Below are positions 50,797 through 60,987 of a stretch of 64,000 nucleotides of DNA, piece after piece. The stretch covers positions 9,143,443 to 9,207,442 of the forward strand of contig OX422188.1 in NCBI GenBank assembly GCA_949130485.1, in the 5' to 3' direction. Position 1 is the stretch's first letter. Every line of letters starts with the position of its first letter. The DNA is from Agelas oroides. Its lineage: Eukaryota; Porifera; Demospongiae; Agelasida; Agelasidae. The notes beneath the pieces were generated by a model that saw only the letters and a program-made list of their open reading frames with translations, did not search any database and was not told the DNA's origin. Position numbers and translations under genes: made by a program.

Positions 50797-53700
50797 GATT
50801 GTCTGCCTTGGTTACCACCACTTGGTTGCTAGGTTACCATATCTGATTTTTGAGGGTCATGTTACCACACTTTGCAAGGATTATAAATACACCATCAGAA
50901 CCAAACATGTTGCTAGGTTACCACGTCTTAAGTTGCTCAAACTCTCCCACCATCTCCTAGACTGCAGGGCCTGTTACAGAGTGTGTACGGTGAGCGTTCT
51001 CGGTTGAGGAAGCACATGGCCGACCTGGATGCGTCTGAGAGAGACACACTACTCAAAGTCTGCAGAAAGGTAGGTTCTAAAAATCAAGGGTGCATCGAAC
51101 TTTAACTGCTCAGGGAATCTACTATATATGTGCCAGCTGAGGTGATTTGGGTGTGAGACATGCCCTGGAGCCACTCTGTGTACTATAGCACCATATGTGG
51201 CCCCCCTCTGCCCCCCTTCGTTATTTTCCAGATTCATGTACTCCTGTAGTTGCTGACAAATGGTTTGACAAATGGTTTGGGGAAAATATTTAATTTGTAA
51301 ATCTCAGACTAGGATGACACAATTCGCTCAAAATTTCTCTCGTTAGGGGAGAGATTAACAGTTAATTAGGCCATCAGCACTGAAGTATTTGGAGGAGGAG
51401 GGGGAGGTGGGGTTCCAGGTTCTAATCATACTGGTTTTTTTTTATTCAGGAGCGTGAGCTGCAGAGGATCGATGCCTTGACCGGCAACGGAGCCAAGAAG
51501 ACGAAGGTGAGAATAAACTCATCCACACAAGTCTAATTTTATTTAGGGGGAAGTTAGAGGAGACGGGTACTAATGGCATTTGGAGTAACAGACATCACAG
51601 GATTTTCATTTTGAATCTTAAGCAGCTGTTGTAGGCTTTCCATTTATCTCACAGCTTTGGAGAAAATCAGGGTTTTTTTCCAAAGATTGCAAGACAAAAT
51701 CTGGAATGGAAGACCTGGGTTCGAGGCTAGCAAAAGCCTTCCTTACAACTATTGTTGGTTGCAGTGTGACTGCGCTACTCATATTGCAAATGATGGAGTA
51801 TGAGGACTGGGAATCAGGCTATTCCTTCTTATGGACAGCCTGAGGACGAATACTTGATTTTATCTCCCCCCCCCCCCCCCCCCCCCCCCCTCTCCCTCTC
51901 AGGTGGGCTATCGTCTGGAGACTCTGCGGCACCATGTGACTGAGATCCAGCGACAAAAGCAGACGGTACACGAGTATCTCTTCTCTAACAACGAGTCCAT
52001 CGGCCGGATACAAGCTGAGGTCAACATGGCATGTAATAGCAACACAGGTGAGCAGATTGAGGAGGGATACTGGGGACATTGTACACGTTATCCGAACCCC
52101 CTAAATAATGAAATTTTGCTGTGCATTAAATGGAAAGTACAGGGCTTTTCAGATTGCTGTAAAGCTAAGTGCAAAGTCTACTTTTGTAGATTAACACTGT
52201 TCAGCAAATCCTACTTGTGTAACAATTTAATTAGTGGTTAGTTTAAAAACAAGTGGACTTTGCATAATGGCACTTGTGCAGTTTGATCAGCAACCTGTAA
52301 CCTGCTTTGCATTCAAGTTGTATCGTCCGAACATTTCTGTTATCCGAACACCCTCCAGCCACAACATGTTCGGATAAGTGACTTCTACTGTACGTATACA
52401 CATAGCAAATTCAAAATCTGTTATTATGCCAATAAACAGCTGTATATAGTGTAAGTTGCTGCATGCTTTGTGTTAGTGGCGACATCCTGGGAATGAGACT
52501 AGCTACAAACGTGTACATATTGCAAGGCAGGAGTGTACTGCACATGTTTAGAACAATATATGTGGAACTGCAGTCCATTCCTCCAGTTGGAGCTGGCCTC
52601 ATTCCCAGGCCACACATATACCACAGCAGCTCTCCTGGGAATGAGGTTATGTCCACCTCATGTTTCTCCAATCCAGCAATTGAAAGAGAGCTTCGTTGAA
52701 AGGCTTGTACGCCATTCTCAACTTGCTCCTGTGTGCCTCGGTTAATCGTTGATGAGGCGGGATGTTCTTATAGCTGCCCTGATTGTACACAGCTGTTGCT
52801 ATTGTTTTATAAGACTCCTCAGGTAGTGAACTCAACCCTAAAAACTGGAAAACCTGTTTGAGAATTTTGGCCGTCTTTTGAAAGAATTCTTCACTGTTTA
52901 ATATCAGGACATTTTCTGCTGGGAAATTACACAGCCAGTTCTTCAAGTGTACGTAGTAGATGCCTTCATAAAACATGTTCTTTGCTGGAAGGAACTTGCA
53001 ACGGAGTGAAGCCCAACCACGACGTATGTCTTTAATTTGCAGTGTTGAGATATTATGACGTTTTTTACCTGTAGCTGTGGTGAAAAAATCATCCAATTCA
53101 CGTTTGATGAATTTACCAATGGGCTGTCTGAGCTTACCCATACCATACCCACCTATCCTCGCCCGCATTCGAAAGTTTGATACGAATCGGTCCACTGGGT
53201 TGCGTAGCAACACCACAACCTTGGCTTGCCTTCCACAGTAGCTATAGATTCTCCCTGGAACCAAGCAATGTACAAAGTTGCCAACGCTCGATTCCCCTGT
53301 CACCACCCCACTGCCGGATGGAAAATACGCCAGGTACTCTTCCCACGGCTTTGTCTCAAATGTCTTGTGGAAGAAGTACGTCTCTCCCGCCTGTGGGCCT
53401 CTGTCAAGCCTAGCACCCTCAAAGTCGGGATGTTTTGAGAGGTACTGTATCAATGAAGTGGTGCCCGCCTTTCTTGCTCCTACTATGAACAGTGTGGGGC
53501 AGTTGTGATGCAGAGGGGAAGAGTTTGCGAGGGTTGAATTTGTCATGATTGACTCAGACGGACAAGACCGCTTGTCAAATTTTAAATCACTTCCGAGTCT
53601 CGTCTTGTAGCTAGGTGCCAGTATTGTTTCCATGGTAGCTGAATTTCCATGTGTGCTGGCTCCATTCTTTCTGCCTTGGTTTACCCTCTTAGTACATGAA

Positions 53701-54169
53701 CCAGATTGGCAGCCCATTTTAGCACCTTGTTTCTGTCCTACTTGCATTGCTCCTGCATCATTTTGCCCTTCCAATGACAGACCAGCTGTCTCATCCAATC
53801 TATGGTACCTTCCCAGTTTTGCTGCACTATCAGAAACATCCTCTCCAGTCATCCTGTCTCTTCCAAACACAAGTATCTGTCTGGAGTAGAGGCTCCCGCT
53901 AAGTAGAGTCACTGTGGCCACAGAAAGGACCAACCAGATCTTGACACATCTGCCCATTGCTGCAGCTGCATGCTCAGGGTTACACCCCCTTTCTGTGTGC
54001 TGTTGCTATGCAACAAGCAGATTATGAATTTCATTGACCTTAACCATATCCCACATTACCAAATTTAGAAGTGTACTCATGTACATAATTTACACATGTA
54101 TGCACACGCACACATATGCACGCACACACATACACACACACACACACACACACATGCACACACGCACAC

Positions 54170-54215
<46 letters not shown>

Positions 54216-57200
54216 ACACACACACAGCTCTCCGGCAGCTCATGGAGGCAGTAACAGAGGCGAAGAAGCTTGAGGCAGAAAATGCTCACCAGTGGAAGCA
54301 AACCAAACACCTGCTCAAGTACATCAAGAACCAGGAGAAAGAAGTGGGACGAAATGAGAGGTACAGTGTCGGGAATACTGTATTCAGTTAGCCTCATTCC
54401 CAGACCACATCCAGCTGGAGGAGAGCCTGGGAATAAGGCTAATATTCTGCGGAGATGGTCAATTTCAAATCTGCACTGTTGAAGTGGGAGGTACAGTGTG
54501 GGAAGTACTGTATTCCTTTAGCCTCGTTCCCAGGCTGCACCCAGCTGGAGAGAGCCGGCTAATATTCCACTGGGATTATCAATTGTTAATTACGCTAATT
54601 ATACCAATTAGAAATCCATTAACATTCTGCAGTTGCCTCCCAAACAACTTTGTTACCCAAATCTCCAGAATCTATATACACTAAGTATTATTTTTGGCGG
54701 ATCAAGCCAGGCATGCAACTTCCCAAGATCTCGCCCAAATTACACAGGTACCACCATCCTTCTTTACCACTTACACAAACTACATGCCACCCTTGTCGGT
54801 GCTTGGGGGAATGTTGAGGATTACCAACCCTCAACATTGGCCCACAACCTATGCATTTAACTGAGCACCACCAAGCCTGACTCGAAGTCACACCAAGAGG
54901 ATTAGACTTCCCCTCAGTGGAATAAACGCACATGACGACACTCTGCTCACGTGTCCACGCTCACGTGTCACATTACCAATGCCATGCCACCAATTGGGAG
55001 GGCGGGCGCGAGACGTATTTCAGCTCTCGAAATGCACACCAGCTAGCTTTCCGCAAACCCGTTCTGCAAATGCGTCGTTACTAGGTGGGGCTCCCGCCAC
55101 GCATGTGCACACTAACACGCATGCGCATACCAACTCAAGCCGCAACCTTGAATGTTAACTTGGTTTAACGCTGTGCATTAAACTGTATCTTGACCCCTTT
55201 TCAACCATTTAACGAAAGCTTCTTTGGTCATCACAGATAATGTAGGAGTTTAGTTGGCCTAAACACCACTAATTAGTCCACTAAGAGCAGTGATACAGTA
55301 TATGGTTACTGTGGCGACCACATTATTAGGACAAGTTCACACACTTTTGTGGAGACTTAACAAAATTTGAGGGTAAAGCCTTCTATGTTGAGTAATAACG
55401 AGGCTAGGTCACACACCTTTGTGCGGATTGGACTTGAGTCTACAGATGTGCTGATTCAGGATAATGACGTTAATTAGTGACAGATGTTATACTTAACTAA
55501 ATTCTGTTTTGAATTATCAGTGATAACACAGGTAGGTAGCAATATTGTCATGCTTGAAGGCAGGAAGGGACAGTGCTAGTTTGCGATCAATTGTAAACGG
55601 CCTAAGGGCTGTCAAACACGAAACTTTATCTAAGTCCTAATTTTCGCTGCCCCATGTATGATGTCAGTGGTTATTCACATCCAGCAATCACTTGCAGTGC
55701 ATTCGTTCACTCAAACACTTTCCCTTTTCTCTCCAGGATTTTGGTTCTCTCTCTAGAGTTGGTACGCAGGCAGCATGCAATGCTGCGAGCCTCTAATGCC
55801 CTCACACCCAACCTCCACCAAACATACGACACCCTCGTCAGACTCGCAGAGGGGGACAAGGGTGTGGCCTGGGCCGACCAAAGTATGGAGAGTCTCCACG
55901 ACGTCAGCCTGGCAGAATCCCAGCAGGCTCTCTATGAGAGCTTTCTTGTGCATGCGTCACCTGCACGAAGGAATATTAACCCCTGTGGAGCCAACTCTCC
56001 CTCCATCGCTGCTTCTCTTGGTATTCTCACTACAACCACAACTTCTACGCAGGCGACAGCTAGCTCCAATGAAGTTAGTAGCCCCGCATCACAGATTTCT
56101 AAACTAGCTCATCCTCTTTCTGAGAGGAAATCAAAGATGGGTACACCAGTCGCACTGTCCCCGCTCTTAATTCATAGCAGCTCACTACCGAAGAGAGATA
56201 CTCCGATAAGAATCCCGAACAAGCCAAGGAGACCAACTCCTGCTGACGACTCCTCAAGCTCAACTTGCTCGACCTACATGACCCGATTCAATACAGTTCT
56301 CAACGCAACCAACACCAAATCAAGTCCTATCGCAAGTCACCTCGTGAGGAGTAAGTCTAATTTGAGTTCAGGTTCATCCCTAACGAAGGATACTCAACCC
56401 CTGCCAGTGGGTCAACCAAGTGCAAAGCAGGGCAGCATTTCACAGCCTGGTCTGCCCTACCTTGCTCAACCATCACAAACCATTGGCACCAACAGTATCG
56501 ATTCTGCGCGGTCTGAAAACACATATACTGCTTCATTTCCAAATCAGCGGTCTGCTCAAGTGTTCAATGCATTTGAGGACAACTTTGTATCTCCCAAAGC
56601 TCAACTGAGAACTCCGGTGCGCTCAACAATGCTGAAGAGGTCACCTTTGCTGCAAAATTTACCAGACTATGTTCTCCAGCCCACGCCACTAACACCTGCC
56701 AGCTCCTCCGCTGCTCTTCTCTGCAGGCCAATGCACAGTCCTGTGCCAACATTCACAGGTTCACACACTTCCATTCCAAGCCAGCTGCAAGGAGAGAGAT
56801 CCAGCTTTGTCCCAATCTCCCACATGAGAGCGAACCATTCAGGAACAGTGGTTAGTAGTGGGCTAGGAGGAGCATCTTCCCACATTTCTCTCAGCAACAG
56901 CAAACCAAAAGCAGCGTGTGAGGAGAACAAGTCTTCAACACTGAGAAACAGCAGCTCCTCTGTTGCTTTTACTCCGATCTCTTTTGCACAACGTACTTCA
57001 GCTTTCAATCCTGTGCCGCAGAGAATGACACAACCACCTAACCCCAATCCTTCTGCTTTCAATCATGTGCCCCATAAAGCACTAAATGGTCACATCACTA
57101 CCACACAACAACCTAAACCTAACCCTTTCACTTTCAGTCTAGTGCCACAAAAAGGCCCAATGTCACCAGGTGGTCGTACCCCTACCACACATTCACACTA

Positions 57201-57752
57201 CCAACACGTTATGCTGGGTCAAGGTGAAACAGGGATGTCACTTGAGCCAGGATTGGCCTGTGCATCAGAGGACTACAAGAGACATTCTTCAGTTGCATCA
57301 ATGCCAAGCTCACAAAGAAGTTCCACTGATACACTATACAATCACAAAAGACAAGAATCAGCTGAAATGGTACCAGTTTCTGTGGCGTGTAGTCACCCGA
57401 GTGGTGTGTCAGTAGTTTGTGAGCACAGAAAACAACCGTCATCAGAGCAGAGTTCCACACTGTGTAACCAGAAAAGAAAGAGATTACCGGATGCTTTGTG
57501 CAAACACAGAAAGGAGCATTCAACCGAGATTGATCGACAAAGAGGAGTGTTGGATACTGAACTAAACTCAACGTTTACTGTTGAGAGTGGAAAGAGTAGG
57601 ATACAATCTGCTCCAGTTGTCACTGCTGGTTCCAAACACCCCATGTCTGTGTTCAGCGTCACTTCCTCCAACCCACTTGCACAGCTTCATGTTAACTCGC
57701 CAAAAGCTTTGGAGGAGAGGAGCAGAGGAGGTGTGTGTGTGTGTGTGTGTGT

Positions 57753-57819
<67 letters not shown>

Positions 57820-59458
57820 TCTGTGTGTGTGTCTGTTAGACAATCCCACCATTGTCGTTTGTTTGTTGTTTGTTTGTTGTTTGTTTGTTGTTCATTTTAC
57901 TTGTACTAAATTATATGGCTGTATAGGTGAGGAGAAGAAGCTGCCGAGTTACTTGCAAATGACAAAGTCTGCTTCATCCAAACGAGTGCTAAGGTAAGAG
58001 ACAGCTGGAGACAAGCACCTTTACTAGCCTCGTTCCCAAACTGGAGGTGGGAACGGCCTGGGAACGAGGCTACACCTTTACTTCGTACTGACATGAAACA
58101 ACCTAGTCTCGTTCTCATGTGTGTACCATACCGAAGGTCTGGGAACGAGACTAGAAACAACCACCTTGTGGATTATTTTAATGTCCTGACATGCTACACA
58201 TTATGCTGCCTGTAAATGTTCAAAACTTGCTGTAATACACACCTCCATTAGCCTTGTCCCCAGGCCTCCCCCAGTGTTCAGTTTGCAGGGGAGGCCTGAA
58301 AACGAGGCTACATCTATGTGCCAAGAGTGCATAAGAACGGATGGCTAGAGTAAGAGCATGCAACTCTGTAAAATTTGAAACCGGTCGGAATTTACCGCCA
58401 GTACTAAAAATAGTAACACGTACTGGGCATGCTGCGTAGCTGTAAGCCATTGTTGCTAAGCACGTGACCGGATGTTCTATTTTTGGTATGGTTCAATAAT
58501 TTTGACCGGACTACGGGCTTCTATTGGAGTTACACGCTCTTACTCAAGCCATCCATTCTTATGCGCTCTTGATGTGTGTAAAGTAGTTGATTTTGAGGTT
58601 GAATTGATGAGCATTGATTTCTACTATAGGGCTCAGAACAAGGAGAATCAGTCCTCATTGAACGGCAAGGTGCTCTCTAAGTCCAAACATAAACACCAAG
58701 TACATAGCACAAGGTAAAGTGGGTGGGGCTGTATGAGGGAGTGCATGAGTAGTGGGTGGGGCTGTATGAGGGAGTTTGTGAGTTGGTGGGTGGGGCTGTA
58801 TGAGGGAGTGCATGAGTTGGGAGTTGGTGGGTGGGGCTGTATGAGGGAGTTCGTGAGTTAGTGGGTGGGGCTGTATGAGGATGCATGAATTAGTGGGTGG
58901 GGCTATATGAGGGAGTTCGTGAGTTACTGGGTGGGGCTGCATGAGGAGTGCATGAGTTGGTGGGTGGGGCTATATGAGGGAGTGCATGAATTAGTGGGTG
59001 GGGCTGTATGAGGAGTGCATGAGTTGGTGGGTGGGGCTGCATGAGGAGTGCATGAGCACTGAGGAGGCCTGGTGACTGGCTGCACAAGTGAAACAATAGT
59101 GGGCGGGGCTGTGAGAGTATAGCATGGGACAATAGTGGGTGGGGCCTGAGAGTGTAGCATGGGACATTAGTGGGTGGGGCTGTGAGAGTGTAGCATAGGG
59201 CAACAGTGGGTGGGGCTGTGAGAGTGTAGCATAGGGCAACAGTGGGTGGGGCTGTGAGGGTGTAGCATGGGACAACAGTGGGTGGGGCTGGAGGGTGTAG
59301 CATGGGACGATAGTGGGTGGGGTTGTGAGTGAGCATGGGGCAACAGTGGGTGCAGCTGTGAGAGTGAGCATGGTGGTAAAGAATTTACTTGGCTTGTCTC
59401 TCTCTACAGATCCGCCAGCATAAAGGCTCCTTCATTTGCACCACAGTTGGTCTGGTAG
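44436..59458 (+). CDS. KIF18A: KIF18A-like kinesin-8 motor
   Basis: Sixteen exons: 44436-44981, 46456-46560, 46799-46909, 49282-49479, 49578-49678, 49928-50003, 50192-50266, 50436-50509, 50961-51069, 51450-51506, 51903-52047, 54228-54360, 55737-57730, 57927-57993, 58630-58713 and 59410-59458; 1307 residues. The motor has GSTGAGKT (about 134-141), switch I NATSSRSH (about 243-250), switch II DLAGSER (279-285) and [16 protein letters not shown]. The neck and coiled coils follow KIF18A closely ([36 protein letters not shown]). Kinesin-8 walks to microtubule plus ends and limits their growth, damping chromosome oscillation in mitosis. Exon 13 (1994 nt) encodes a long Ser/Pro/Thr-rich tail. The chain is longer than human KIF18A (about 900). 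Intron 7 starts with GC (GAG|GCAAGT), and exon 13 ends at a GT microsatellite. Intron 11 hosts an antisense gene. Confidence 0.94.
44982..46455 (+). other. KIF18A intron 1
   Basis: 1474 bp holding the 394-bp foldback at 45287-45680; the remainder is unique AT-rich sequence without recognisable exons. Confidence 0.65.
45287..45680. mobile_element. 394-bp foldback element, TAGTCTCG family
   Basis: Ends TAGTCTCGCAAGCCAGACCC and TAGTCTCGTAAGCCAGACCC (inverted), flanked by the perfect 9-bp duplication AATCAGACC (45278-45286 and 45681-45689). Confidence 0.95.
46910..49281 (+). other. KIF18A intron 3
   Basis: 2372 bp. It contains a TAGTCTCG foldback (47182-47500), a direct duplication of about 100-130 bp (47701-47829 and 47830-47923, sharing CACCTGCCCATGATGCGATTT and CAGACAAACAGAAGCTTCAG), three related segments with ATGTCTGGCTAG (47995-48440), a small TAGTCTTG foldback near 48659-48706, and a C/T-rich acceptor tract (49165-49280). 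Confidence 0.75.
47182..47500. mobile_element. 319-bp foldback element, TAGTCTCG family
   Basis: Ends TAGTCTCGACCAGACCCC and CACGAGACTA; the interior matches the copies at 30995 and 59747. The expected flanking 9-mers do not match, so the insertion is old or rearranged. Confidence 0.8.
50604..50657. mobile_element. 54-bp palindromic element, TAGCCTCG family
   Basis: Perfect 9-bp duplication GGAAGCAGA (50595-50603 and 50658-50666). The whole element is one hairpin of TAGCCTCATTCCCAGGCCCC type. Confidence 0.95.
52647..53957 (-). CDS. Intronless Golgi-type carbohydrate sulfotransferase nested in KIF18A intron 11
   Basis: A single exon of 436 residues on the strand opposite KIF18A. A short basic N-terminus and one hydrophobic helix (about 6-23, [17 protein letters not shown]) give a type II membrane topology. 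A Ser/Gly/Lys-rich stem follows to about residue 150. The catalytic domain opens with [18 protein letters not shown], the 5'-phosphosulfate-binding loop for PAPS, and [16 protein letters not shown] is the 3'-phosphate-binding element. [17 protein letters not shown] and [14 protein letters not shown] are typical of the later part of Sulfotransfer_1 enzymes acting on heparan or chondroitin chains. Two NxS/T sequons (NSTLANSS) lie in the stem. The exact acceptor sugar cannot be told from sequence alone. Confidence 0.88.
   Translation of the reverse strand: MGRCVKIWLVLSVATVTLLSGSLYSRQILVFGRDRMTGEDVSDSAAKLGRYHRLDETAGLSLEGQNDAGAMQVGQKQGAKMGCQSGSCTKRVNQGRKNGASTHGNSATMETILAPSYKTRLGSDLKFDKRSCPSESIMTNSTLANSSPLHHNCPTLFIVGARKAGTTSLIQYLSKHPDFEGARLDRGPQAGETYFFHKTFETKPWEEYLAYFPSGSGVVTGESSVGNFVHCLVPGRIYSYCGRQAKVVVLLRNPVDRFVSNFRMRARIGGYGMGKLRQPIGKFIKRELDDFFTTATGKKRHNISTLQIKDIRRGWASLRCKFLPAKNMFYEGIYYVHLKNWLCNFPAENVLILNSEEFFQKTAKILKQVFQFLGLSSLPEESYKTIATAVYNQGSYKNIPPHQRLTEAHRSKLRMAYKPFNEALFQLLDWRNMRWT
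54090..54226. repeat. (CA)n microsatellite
   Basis: Interrupted CA repeats directly before the acceptor of KIF18A exon 12 (54228), between the nested sulfotransferase and that exon. Confidence 0.96.
54361..55736 (+). other. KIF18A intron 12
   Basis: 1376 bp. Two short foldbacks of TAGCCTC type lie at about 54390-54441 and 54519-54560, preceded by a duplicated GGTACAGTGT segment. The rest is unique sequence with no exon recognised. Confidence 0.65.
57731..57834. repeat. (GT)n microsatellite at a splice donor
   Basis: About 100 bp of GT repeats begin exactly at the KIF18A exon 13 donor (AGAGGAG|GTGTGT). Read through, they would encode alternating Val-Cys. Confidence 0.95.
58025..58072. mobile_element. 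48-bp TAGCCTCG element
   Basis: Perfect 9-bp duplication CACCTTTAC (58016-58024 and 58073-58081). Confidence 0.94.
58104..58153. mobile_element. 50-bp TAGTCTCG element
   Basis: Perfect 9-bp duplication GAAACAACC (58095-58103 and 58154-58162), only 31 bp from the element before it. Confidence 0.94.
58322..58571. mobile_element. CAAGAG-terminal element, copy 4
   Basis: 250 bp, complete, in KIF18A intron 14, ending 58 bp before exon 15. The flanks ATGTGC and ATGTGT are similar. Confidence 0.92.
58717..59370. repeat. Minisatellite of GTGGGTGGGGCTGTATGAG type
   Basis: About 20 degenerate units of 25-45 bp fill KIF18A intron 15. The first half has GGGTGGGGCTGTATGAGGG-type units and the second half GGGTGGGGCTGTGAGAGTG-type units. 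Confidence 0.93.
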
Positions 59459-60987
59459 AGAGACTACTGTGCCATTTCCAATACAAACAACTCCTGTATA
59501 GCCATTTTTAAATGCTCCGTAAGATTTCCTGTTGTTTAGTATGATTGTGTAATGTTTTCATTACAATTTTGTACGTATTATATTTATTCATATGCAGTCG
59601 AGTTGCATATACACACAACTTACTTGTCTTCAAAGGCCAGCTAGAATAATGATGGCAGGCAATCACTCATGCTATTTGAGGACTAATCACAACATGCTAT
59701 AGACATAGAAGCTCCGCCCACTCATGCAGTTGCTATATTCCCTGTGCCTAGCTTTGTGCCCCGCCTGCATGCACCTCCCGGCGAGAAATGGTCTGGTGAA
59801 CAAAGTTGAATTTCTTGGGCTGATTACTAAATTTACCTGAAAGTGGTAATGACCAATGAGATTGCGAGATTGGTAATTATTACAAAAGTAAAATTTTTTC
59901 ATCTCCATTCGAGTATCTGTACCTTTTTTGAGCAGGTTGGCAGCAAAATGTTTTGAATATTGCTATAGGTTACATTGTCACAAAAGTGTGCACTAGCCCA
60001 AGAAATTCAACTTGGTTCACCAGACCGTTTCTCCTTGTGAGAGGGTGGGGTCTGGGGACGAGACTACCTAGCCCTAACCCTGTAACACTAAAGCCTTAGC
60101 TATAACCATTTGACTACAAGCAACTTCAGACGACTATGCACCATTCTGTCTAATGTGGTGCAAACATCATGCATGTGCCATATCACTCGACTCACTCAGA
60201 AAACATCTTGGGACATATATACCAGGGATTTATGGCAGTAAACAGATCGAGTCCGAGGACGAGGTTTGTTTACTAACAACCATAAACCCCTAGCCATCTG
60301 TGCTATAATTATTATATATATCCCACCTGATTGGTCCTTTGTTGTTTTATTGTGAACACATTTTTACATGTGCAAGTGTTTACAGTAACTTTGGTTTCTT
60401 TGCTTGCATCACATTACATACACCTTTACATACCGTACCGTACCTTACATGAAGTAAGATTGTTAGTCTAAACAAACGTTCAGTGTTATAATGAGGTGCG
60501 TACAATTGAGTTGCAAACATACACCTTACATACCGTACCAAGAGTGCATAAGAACGGGCGGCTAGAGTAAGAGCGTGTAACTCCGTAAATTTGAAACCGG
60601 TCGGAATTATTGAACTATACTAAAAATAGTAACAACACATATTGCGCAGCTGCACGTAGACATAAGCCGTTGTTGCTCAGCACGTGCTGGGTGTTCTATT
60701 TTTAGTAACGGTTCAATAATTTTGACCGGACTGTGGGCTTCTATTGGAGTTACACACTCTTACTCTAGCCGCCCGTTCTTATGGCGCTCTTGACCGTACC
60801 TTACATGAAGTAGGATTATTAGTCTAAACGTTCATATCAATGTATTTATTATAATGTGGTGCGTACAATTGAGTTGCGAAAGTCTACCACCATGTCATAA
60901 GATCAAAATTAATTCTGCTAAAAATGATTTGGGATTGTTCGTTTCTATGACGATAGGCTCTTTTCAGAGTCCCACCTGTGAATGGAG
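59459..60987. other. Convergent spacer, KIF18A / ethanolamine kinase
   Basis: 1.5 kb between the stop codons. It contains a TAGTCTCG-type foldback (about 59747-60066) and the CAAGAG element 60539-60792; direct words such as CTTACATACCGTACC recur around 60430-60540. No gene is seen. Confidence 0.65.
60539..60792. mobile_element. CAAGAG-terminal element, copy 5
   Basis: 254 bp with a perfect 7-bp duplication ACCGTAC (60532-60538 and 60793-60799), the clearest target duplication for this family. Confidence 0.94.

Noticed and set aside
55654..57909. KIF18A exon 13 frame continuing into a Val-Cys run
   Set aside because: The run is the GT microsatellite after the donor at 57730; exon 14 continues the frame in phase 1.
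58655..59371. Pro/His/Ser-rich minus-strand frames
   Set aside because: They run through the KIF18A intron 15 minisatellite and have no other support.
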